Assembly (NCBI RefSeq): GCF_042677005.1
Contig: NZ_JBHTIF010000001.1
Location: 496,001-560,000 of the forward strand
DNA: 64,000 nt
DNA from: Lysobacter_I brunescens
GTDB lineage: Bacteria; Pseudomonadota; Gammaproteobacteria; Xanthomonadales; Xanthomonadaceae
Reading direction: 5' to 3'
This document shows positions 53,263 to 61,004 of the stretch, piece by piece. The translations under genes and the position numbers were made by a program. The notes under the pieces were generated by a model, which searched no databases, had not been told where the DNA came from, and was given only the letters and a program-made list of their open reading frames with translations. Positions within the stretch are counted from its first letter, which is position 1; every line of letters starts with the position of its first letter.

Positions 53263-55449
53263 ATGATGCAATTGGACAACGTCCGCCAGCTCCACGGTTA
53301 CCAGGTGCACGGCGACCACGCCAGCGACCACACCTTCTACGTCTACCCCAAGGAGCCGACCATCAAGCGGCTGGACAACGGAGGCCTTGCCCTGCGTTTC
53401 GTCGAGTACGGTCAGATCCGCGAGGACGGCGGCAAGAAATTCGGCGGCTTCATCGCATTCGACGCCGAACTCTGCGTGCCGGACGACGCGATGAAGAAGA
53501 TCACCACCGACCTCCAGAAGGAAGTGGATGCGAAGTACCAGCGCACCGGCAGGCAGGCGCCCAAGGTCCAGCTCGCCACCGTCAGCTGGACCGACGGCAC
53601 CGTGGAGCTCCTGCTCACCGAAGGCGGCGCCCTGGTCGAGAAGATCCGCTCTCCCGGCAAACCGTCCCTGTTCGGCAGCAACGTCGCGTCTTTCCAGATG
53701 GAACTGAGCGAACTGGGCACGGCCGTCTTCAAGGAGACATTGAGCACCGGTGCGGGCAGCGCGATCACGGTCGTCTACAAGCTGAACCACTACATCCGGC
53801 TGCCCGAGATGAAGGCCTGGGGCCGCTGGAACGCATCCGAGTTCTACTCGTTCTTCCAGGACATCAACACCGAAGACAACTTCTGGAGCGAAGACAGCTA
53901 CACCGAGGTGGTGAACTCCTCGCGATACAAGAACGACGTGACGGAAACGCACTTCGAGTTCGTGCAGGCGCCGAACCTCAGCCCGGAAGAGAACACGAAG
54001 CTGGAAGCCGAGATCCGCGCGATCATCACCAAGCAGCTGGAAGCGGCCGTGCAGCGCAACCTGCTGAAGGAAATCGCCGAAGTCGACCCGAACACGAAGG
54101 AGCTGCGCGAAGGCCAGGACATCGAGGACATCCGCCGCAGCATCAACAAGACCCAGATGGCGAACGTCGAAGTCAAGTGGAGCGAAGCCAAGACCATCCT
54201 CGTGCCTAGGAATCCGCAGGGCATGCTGCCTTCGATTCCCGCGATGAAGGGCAAGGACAACAAGCCGCTGAAGTGGGAGGACTACTACAGCAAGGTCAGC
54301 GTCGACGAATTCCTGAAGACCCTGCAGGTCAGCATGCGGGTCAACGCCGACTTCACGAAGCTGCCGATCCACAGCGTCGAGGTGAAGATCTGGTACCCGC
54401 ACGGACCGTTGGCCAAGACCCGGGAATTCACCTTCGATTCGCCCGACGATGTCGCCAAGTTCGAATGCTTCGTCCACAACGGCATCCGCAAGTTCAAGTA
54501 CCAGTACACGGTCAACTACCGCGGAAGCGCCTTCGTCTATCGCTCCGAGGAGAAGGAGACCGACGACACCAACCTGACCATCAACGTCGACGACCTGGGC
54601 ATCCTGGCGCTCGACATCGCGCCGGGCGACATCAATTTCGGCCAGGTCGACCGGGCGATGATCACCGTGCGCTACAGCGGCGGCGTGCGTCCGTTCGAGA
54701 AGAAGTTCAACATGACCAAGGACGCGAACACCTTCTCGGTGCGCGAGGTCATCGAGCGTCCGCGCACGAACCCGATCCTCTACCAGGTCACCTACCAGAT
54801 GGCCGACGGTCGCGAGATCAAGCGGCCCGAACAGGAACAGCTGGCGTCCGAGCTCTACATCGACGATCCGTTCAGCTCGATCAAGACCGTCGCCTTCCGG
54901 GCGGTGGGCGACCTGGAGAACGACATCCAGGCGATCACGGTCGACGCGGTCTACGTGGACCCGGGCAACAACTATCGGCAGACCGTGCGCAAGAACCTGT
55001 CGTCGGACAACCCGGCGGAAGACTGGTCGTTCCCGGTGATCGACGACACGCTCGGCGAAGTGCGCTGGTCGGCGACGATCACGTTCCGCAACGGCACCAT
55101 GCGCGAGTTGCCGGAGACGCCCGCGAAGCGGCCGACGATCACCATCGGCAGCGGCACCGTCGATTTCCTCGAAGTCGCGGTGGTGCCGGACCTCATGGAC
55201 TGGGACAAGGTCAAGCTGGTCAACGTCGCGCTGAAGTACGTCGATGCCGACAACGGCGTCAACGAACGCATCGAGATGCGCTTCAAGTCGGGCGATGCCG
55301 AAAAGAACTGGAAGGTGCCGATCAAGGACGCTACGAAGACCGGCTACGAAGCGACGATCACCTACTTCATGGTCGATGGCGGGCGCAGGGTCACCGAGGG
55401 CCCGAAGCCGATGACCGACCTGTCGCTGTTCCTTGAAGTCCCCGCCTGA
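53263..55449 (+). CDS. Giant beta-rich protein 3 of the FWYLP locus, unknown function
   Basis: A 728-residue protein with AAGGAG eight bases before the ATG. Its codon and amino-acid use (more Lys, Asn, Glu) is less GC-driven than its neighbours. The N-terminal signature is DHASDHTFYVYPKEPTIKRL, followed by LALRFVEYG. The module 1 core FQMELSELGTAVFKETLSTG then VVYKLNHYIRLPEMKAWGRW corresponds to FSLELSAEGATLLEKALQEG and IYDLKYTGLRPAFNVKITAD in protein 5. The PQG block is VKWSEAKTILVPRNPQGML (about 306-324). From about 365 there are several beta repeats of roughly 95 residues, with recurring (D)DPFSS-type turns and Y-x-VTY-x-MADG strands. A helical insert at 240-290 is charged. There is no signal peptide. 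It lies 11 bp before the next member. Confidence 0.85.
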   Translation: MMQLDNVRQLHGYQVHGDHASDHTFYVYPKEPTIKRLDNGGLALRFVEYGQIREDGGKKFGGFIAFDAELCVPDDAMKKITTDLQKEVDAKYQRTGRQAPKVQLATVSWTDGTVELLLTEGGALVEKIRSPGKPSLFGSNVASFQMELSELGTAVFKETLSTGAGSAITVVYKLNHYIRLPEMKAWGRWNASEFYSFFQDINTEDNFWSEDSYTEVVNSSRYKNDVTETHFEFVQAPNLSPEENTKLEAEIRAIITKQLEAAVQRNLLKEIAEVDPNTKELREGQDIEDIRRSINKTQMANVEVKWSEAKTILVPRNPQGMLPSIPAMKGKDNKPLKWEDYYSKVSVDEFLKTLQVSMRVNADFTKLPIHSVEVKIWYPHGPLAKTREFTFDSPDDVAKFECFVHNGIRKFKYQYTVNYRGSAFVYRSEEKETDDTNLTINVDDLGILALDIAPGDINFGQVDRAMITVRYSGGVRPFEKKFNMTKDANTFSVREVIERPRTNPILYQVTYQMADGREIKRPEQEQLASELYIDDPFSSIKTVAFRAVGDLENDIQAITVDAVYVDPGNNYRQTVRKNLSSDNPAEDWSFPVIDDTLGEVRWSATITFRNGTMRELPETPAKRPTITIGSGTVDFLEVAVVPDLMDWDKVKLVNVALKYVDADNGVNERIEMRFKSGDAEKNWKVPIKDATKTGYEATITYFMVDGGRRVTEGPKPMTDLSLFLEVPA

Positions 55450-55460
55450 GGAACGCAGCC

Positions 55461-57735
55461 ATGCTCCTACTCGACAGCCGCACGCGCGAGATCGACGGCA
55501 TCACGGTCTTTCCGGACCATGCCGATCCCGAGCAGTGGTACTACATGCCGCTGGCCCCGCACCTGACCACGGTGCGCGATCGCACTGCGGGAGTGGACGT
55601 CCCGCAGTTCCTGCTGCTCGGCTTCCGCGGCGACGCGGGCAACGGCGGCTTCCTCAATTTCGACGTGAACGTGGGCGCCAGCCAGTCGCAGATCGACCGG
55701 CTGGCCCAGGCCATCGCCAACGACGAGAACCTGCGCAACGCGCCGCGCCTGGCGCCGGTGCCGCTGGAGGACGGCACCGTCCGCCTGCTGATGCTGGGCA
55801 AGGCCAGCGACAGCACGGCCGCACCGACCGGCACGCAGGACTTCGTCCTCAAGATCGATCATCACGCCAAGCCCGCCCTGTACGGCAACAACCAGGCGGC
55901 GTTTTCCGTGCGGCTGGACCAGGACGGCTTCAGCCTGATGCGCAGTTGCCTGGACGGCGAGATCCTGCCGGTGGCCGTGATCTATTCGCTGGATTTCCTC
56001 GGCCTGCGCCCGGCCTACAACATCCGCCTGAAGGTCGACTGGGACCGCGTGCAGAAGCACATGGACGAGAGCTTCTCCGTCGGCTTCATATTCGGCTCGT
56101 CGGAGATCGGCAAGGCGGTGGATGAACTCGTCGACAGTCGCGCCATCGTGCTGGAGTCGGACACCTTCGTCGTCGAGAGCGATGACACCAAGGGGATCAT
56201 CGACCGTCGCGATGCCGCGCTGGCCCAGGTGCGGGCGATGATCACCGAGGCGTTCTTCAACGTCAGCCTGCCGCCGTGGACGCCGGAAAAGAAGCCGGAC
56301 TGGGAACGCGCGATGGACGCGGTGGGCCGCTTCGCCGGCCAGCAGGCGGCGCATGCGGCGGGCGGACCGGCGATGGGGCTGATGCCCAGCTTCTCCTACA
56401 AGCGCATGGACTACACGCGCATGGACCGCAAGTCGCTCAACGTGAATTTCTCCGAGCGCGTCGCGGTGAAGAAGTCGATCCATCCGCAGGGCCACCTGGC
56501 GGCACTGACGAAGACGCTGCGCGATGGCGGGCTGCCGCTGGACCGCTTCGTCAAGCAGGTGAGTCTCGACAACGACTGGTTCCAGAAGCGGCGGATCAAG
56601 GGCGTGGTCCGCGCCGACATGGCCGCGGACGACATCGCCAGCATCAACCTGCGCGCGCGCTATGCGGGCAAACCCAAGAACGCGCTGCTGACCCCGGCGG
56701 CCCCGGAGGCGAGCTTCGAGTGGCTGAGCGAACTGCGCAACGGCGCGATGGTGCGCGAGGTCGAGGTCGACTACGAAGTCACGTTCAAGTCGGTCGACAC
56801 CGCCGAGCGGCCTGCGGTCCTCAAGTCAAAGCCGCGCATGGTCGACGTCGACAACCTGGAGATCATGCCCAGGGAGCTGTACGCAATCGCGACCGTGCCG
56901 GTGCTCGCCGAGAACTTCCCCTGGGACCGCTACACCTCGGTGGAAGTGCACCTGCGCTACACCGACGAGCGCCAACGGCATCGCGCAGCGCGACATGTTC
57001 CGGCTGACCGCCGAGGCGACTTCGGCCAGCTGGAAGATGTTCATGCTCGATCCCGCGCGCACGGGATTCGAGGTGCGCAAGGTATTCCGCGCCAAGGACA
57101 ACCGCGACGTGGAACACGCCTGGACGCCTTGCGACGACACCCAGGTGGTGGTGCGCAATCCGTTCCCGACGCGGCGCGTGGTCCAGGTGGTGCCGAGCGT
57201 GAACTGGAGCGAGGTGTCCGAAGCCTTCGTCGACTTCCGCTACGAAGACCCGGCGAACGACCTGCTCGTGGAGGAATCGCTCAGCTTCAGCGAGGGCGCG
57301 TCGTCGAAGGCGTTCGCGGTCGACCTGCGCGACCCTTCGCGCAAGTCGGTGTTCTACCGGGTGGGCCTGCACTACAAGGACGGGCGCTTCGTCGAGCTGC
57401 CCGAGTCGATGACCAACGCCAACCGCATCGCGCTGCGCGCCGACGCGAAGGGCCGCCGCATCGTCACCGTGCGCCCGCCCGCCGACTTCGAACGCAGGAA
57501 GCTCCGCAAGTGCACGATGCGCCTGCGCTTCGAGGACTTCGCGGCGGGCCTCGCGTTCGAGGACGAGTTCGTCTTCGAGAACGGCAGCAGCCTGGCCGAG
57601 TTCGAGTACGACTACGTCGATCCGGCGCGCATGCGCTACGAGTACAAGGCCTCGTTCCTGTTCGAGAACGGCCTGTCGAAGAGCGGCAACTGGACCGCGA
57701 CCGCAGCGACCGACCTGGCCGCGAAGATTCCATGA
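55461..57735 (+). CDS. Giant beta-rich protein 4 of the FWYLP locus, interrupted by an apparent frameshift
   Basis: About 757 residues once a one-base frameshift near 56972 is corrected. Before it the frame encodes DHADPEQWYYMPLAPHLTTV (signature), FSVRLDQDGFSLMRSCLDG, IYSLDFLGLRPAYNIRLKVD and the PQG block NFSERVAVKKSIHPQGHLAAL. After HLRYTDER the same frame becomes Arg/His/Gly-rich nonsense running to 57773. The next frame (ORF to 57735) continues sensibly with NGIAQRDMFRLTAEATSASW and two to three beta repeats, stopping ten bases before the next gene with its AGGAGG site. Removing one C of the CC at 56972-56973 joins both parts exactly. It is either a sequencing or assembly error, a recent mutation, or a genuine +1 shift. 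No other lesion is seen, which argues against an old pseudogene. Confidence 0.8.
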
Positions 57736-57745
57736 GGAGGACATC

Positions 57746-59998
57746 ATGCTGCAGCTCGATTCGCGCACGCTGACGATCGAAGGCGTCACCGTGTTCCGCG
57801 ATCACGCGGATCCTTCGCAGTTCTGGTACCTGCCGGGGCCGGTGTCGCTGGCCCGGCGAGAAGCGGACCAGCGCGCGAAGTTCACCTTCCTGAAGTACAA
57901 GAACCGCCCCGGCGCCGCGCGACGCGGCGGCGGCTACCTGATGATCGAGACCGAACTGGCGCTCGACCGCGATCTCGAACGCCGGGTGACGGAACGCCTG
58001 GCCTCGATCAGTCGTGGCCGGCCGAAGCTGGCGCCGGTGCCGTTCGACGAGGGCACCGTGGCCTGCGTCGCGCTGAACCTGCAGGGTTCGGGCGGCACGC
58101 GTGCCACGCCCGCGCCGGAAGGCGCGTTCAATGCGGTCGAGACCATCCTCGGCGCGGGCAAGCCTTCGCTGGCCGGCAGCAATACTGCGGTCTTCAGCCT
58201 GGAACTGTCGGCAGAGGGCGCGACCCTGCTGGAGAAGGCGCTGCAGGAAGGCACGACCCCGATCGGCGTGATCTACGACCTCAAGTACACCGGCCTGCGT
58301 CCGGCGTTCAACGTCAAGATCACCGCCGACTTCAACCAGGTCTTCACCCATTTCAGCACTTCGGCCAACGGCCAGCGCGGCTTCGTCCGCGCCGGCATCG
58401 ATGCCGGTTTCGAACGCCTCGTCCGCGATGGCGCGATCCGCATTGAAGTCGCCGACATGACCAACAGCGCCGAGAACGAAACGCGCATCAAGGACGCGCT
58501 GGATTTCTTCAAGGGACAGGTGCTCAACACCTGGTTCACGCCGGTGCTCACGCCCGGCACCCTCGCCGCTGCGGCCGCGCAGGCGGACAGCCTGGACCAG
58601 GTGCGTGCGCTCGGCGCGCAGCTGCGCCCGCCGCAGCCGCCCGCACCCGAGCGCCCGCCGGAAACCCCGGCGCCGGCCGACCCCGTCGACCACGGCCCGA
58701 GCCCGACCGCAGGCAGCGGCCACGGCGATGCGCCGGCCGGCATGGCACTGCCCGCCGGCGGCGGCGGTGCGGATGCCAGCCCCACCGAAGGCACGGGCGA
58801 GCCGGCGACGACCGGACCCGCACCGGCCTCCGGTGCGGCCGGCCTCGCGGTCCGTCGCGATCGCGGCGCGGCCGTGGACGCGGTGGCGGACGGCGCCGGT
58901 GCAGGCGGCACGACGGGCCGCAGCGGCGACGAGACCGTCGCGGCGTTCAGGCTCAAGACCATCCGCCAGGAGGAACGGCGCAAGGTCACGTTCGAGTACA
59001 ACCGCGCCGAAGCCCAGCAGCGCACCTACGCACCGCAGGGCTTCATCGGCCTGCTCGCGCGCGACTTGCGCCGCCCGCCGTACTTCATCGAGATCGACAT
59101 CGACGACGCGTTCTTCCGCAGCATCGACATCGAGGCCAAGGCACCATTCGATTTCGAGAGCGTCGGCCTGCGCGAGATCCACCTGCAGATCGACTACGGC
59201 CCGACCAGCGACCCGAACAACCACCGCCGCAAGGACTTCGTGTTCACCGCCGAGGATCGCGGGCCGAAGACCGTCGAATTCATGACCAACCTGCGCAAGG
59301 ACCGGACGTACGCGTACCAGGCGCAGTATCACTTCGACCCGGCCAGCGGCTGGGATGGCGTGCGCAGCTCATACGACGGCCCGCGCGTGGCCTCGACCGA
59401 CGACCGCACGCTGGTGCTGAACCCGGCCGAGGCGGTCGGCTTCCTCTCGGTGCGGCTGGAACCCGGACGCATCGATGCAGGCGTGGTGGATGCGATCGAG
59501 ATCGACCTGGAATACGCGGACCCGGCCGGATGGCGACGCGAGCACACCGTACGCATCGATGCCGACGCGCCGGAAGCCCAGACCTGGAAGCTGCGCACGT
59601 CGCCGAACGCACCGCGCAGCTGGTCCTACACCGTGCGCCACAAACTCAAGGACGGCACCGAACGCGCATTGCCGAAGGCGACGACGCGTGCGACCTCGGT
59701 CGTGATCGACGACCCGTTCCCGGGTTCGCTCGACATCACCATCTTCCCGAGCCTGGACTTCGGAAGCCTGCGCGCCGCGATGCTGGACGTGACCTACGAG
59801 GACGCGAGCCACCACTACGTGCGCCAGCAGCGCCTGCGCCTGGAGCCGGACGCGACCGAGCTGAGCGTGCGCTTCTCCACCCCGGATCCGAAGCGCCGCG
59901 TCTGGCGCCACCAGCTCACGCTGGTCCACGCCGACGGCCGCACCGAGCGCCGCCCGGCCGTGGAGACCGAAGACGACATCCTCGGCATCGTCGCCTGA
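57746..59998 (+). CDS. Giant beta-rich protein 5 of the FWYLP locus, unknown function
   Basis: A 750-residue protein with AGGAGG six bases before the ATG. Signature DHADPSQFWYLPGPVSLARR at 20-39. Module 1 continues with VALNLQGSGGTRATPAPEGA, FSLELSAEGATLLEKALQEG, VIYDLKYTGLRPAFNVKITA and VFTHFS. A disordered Pro/Ala/Gly/Thr linker spans about 290-400. The PQG block is TIRQEERRKVTFEYNRAEAQ then RTYAPQGFIGLL (about 402-435). The C-terminal 300 residues are beta repeats (VVIDDPFPGSLDITIFPSLD). It is highly similar to protein 6 on the other side of the caspase gene. There is no signal peptide, so it is presumably cytoplasmic or exported by an unknown route. Confidence 0.87.
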   Translation: MLQLDSRTLTIEGVTVFRDHADPSQFWYLPGPVSLARREADQRAKFTFLKYKNRPGAARRGGGYLMIETELALDRDLERRVTERLASISRGRPKLAPVPFDEGTVACVALNLQGSGGTRATPAPEGAFNAVETILGAGKPSLAGSNTAVFSLELSAEGATLLEKALQEGTTPIGVIYDLKYTGLRPAFNVKITADFNQVFTHFSTSANGQRGFVRAGIDAGFERLVRDGAIRIEVADMTNSAENETRIKDALDFFKGQVLNTWFTPVLTPGTLAAAAAQADSLDQVRALGAQLRPPQPPAPERPPETPAPADPVDHGPSPTAGSGHGDAPAGMALPAGGGGADASPTEGTGEPATTGPAPASGAAGLAVRRDRGAAVDAVADGAGAGGTTGRSGDETVAAFRLKTIRQEERRKVTFEYNRAEAQQRTYAPQGFIGLLARDLRRPPYFIEIDIDDAFFRSIDIEAKAPFDFESVGLREIHLQIDYGPTSDPNNHRRKDFVFTAEDRGPKTVEFMTNLRKDRTYAYQAQYHFDPASGWDGVRSSYDGPRVASTDDRTLVLNPAEAVGFLSVRLEPGRIDAGVVDAIEIDLEYADPAGWRREHTVRIDADAPEAQTWKLRTSPNAPRSWSYTVRHKLKDGTERALPKATTRATSVVIDDPFPGSLDITIFPSLDFGSLRAAMLDVTYEDASHHYVRQQRLRLEPDATELSVRFSTPDPKRRVWRHQLTLVHADGRTERRPAVETEDDILGIVA

Positions 59999-60032
59999 CG
60001 CCGACGCCGCACGACATCACAAGGAGTCCATC

Positions 60033-60935
60033 ATGACCAAGCGAGCCGTCATCGTCGGCGTCAACGACTACTCGGTGCAGGGCTACAACAACCTGCGCTT
60101 CTGCGTCGCCGACGCCGCATCCATGTACCACCTGCTGCGCGACGCCTTCGGCTTCGATCCGCAGGACATGTTCTACCTCACCGATGCCCGGGCCACCTCC
60201 AGCCGCATCCGCCAGGCGCTGCGTTACTGCGTCAGCCAGTCGCAGCCGGGCGACGTGATCTGCTTCTACTACTCCGGCCACGGCGGGCGCACGCCCCATC
60301 CGTCCAACCCGGCGCAGATGTTCGAGACCATCATCCCGTACTCCGGCCAGCACATCAGCGACCACGAGCTGTTCTCGCTGGCCGACACGCTGGAGCACTC
60401 GGTCGCCAACTTCACGATGATCCTCGACAGCTGCCATTCCGGCGGCATGCACGACGAAGCCGAGCGGGCGCGCCGCGCGCGTTCGCCCGCGTTCTCCGCC
60501 GAACTGGTGCAGGCGCTGACCCAGTGCAGGACGATGGTGCCGTGCGGCATCTGCCTCCCGCCGGCGCAGCGCAACGCCCTCGACGGCAACATCCGCCGGG
60601 TGACCGCGCGCAATGCCGGCGTGGTCGTCGAGGAAGACACCTCGCGACGCCTGGTGCAGAACGCGAAGTCGACGTTGATCGCCGCCAGCTCCGCGGCGCA
60701 GGTCGCGATGGAACACGAGACGATCGGGCATGGACTGCTCACCAAGTCCTTCCTGGACCTCATCGACACCTGCCCGTACACCATCACCTACGACACGCTG
60801 ATGACCGAGCTGACATCGAAGGTCAACGCGCTGATGTCCACGCATTTTCCCGGCGAGACGCAGACGCCGCAGTTGCGCGGCCAGGCCAACCGGATGGGGG
60901 AAGACTTCCTCGACGGGTGGCGCGACTGCCGCTGA
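60033..60935 (+). CDS. Caspase-like (C14 family) cysteine peptidase
   Basis: A 300-residue protein with AAGGAG before the ATG. It shows the full caspase-fold pattern: an opening strand RAVIVGVNDYS, then NNLRFCVADAASMYHLL; catalytic His83 in CFYYSGHGGRTP; and catalytic Cys134 in MILDSCHSGGMH. Family members are metacaspase- or orthocaspase-like peptidases, usually cutting after Arg/Lys or Asp. The S1 acidic residues cannot be assigned with certainty. Residues 145-210 form an Arg-rich loop (ERARRARSPAF) and a Cys-containing stretch (CRTMVPCGICLPP) that could be a self-cleavage region. There is no signal peptide or fused sensor domain. It is embedded in the giant-protein operon, between its two closest paralogues, so these are its likely partners or substrates. 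Confidence 0.93.
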   Translation: MTKRAVIVGVNDYSVQGYNNLRFCVADAASMYHLLRDAFGFDPQDMFYLTDARATSSRIRQALRYCVSQSQPGDVICFYYSGHGGRTPHPSNPAQMFETIIPYSGQHISDHELFSLADTLEHSVANFTMILDSCHSGGMHDEAERARRARSPAFSAELVQALTQCRTMVPCGICLPPAQRNALDGNIRRVTARNAGVVVEEDTSRRLVQNAKSTLIAASSAAQVAMEHETIGHGLLTKSFLDLIDTCPYTITYDTLMTELTSKVNALMSTHFPGETQTPQLRGQANRMGEDFLDGWRDCR

Positions 60936-60940
60936 CCGCC

Positions 60941-60964
60941 GCGCCGCGCGGTTTCGCGCGGCGC
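60941..60964. repeat. 10-bp perfect hairpin after the caspase gene
   Basis: The arms 60941-60950 and 60955-60964 are exact around GTTT. There is no T-tract, and the next gene starts 40 bp later. It may reduce read-through between the peptidase and giant protein 6. Confidence 0.6.
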
Positions 60965-61004
60965 CGCTCCGAACGCAACGCGCACCGGCGCAAGGACCCA
61001 TTCC

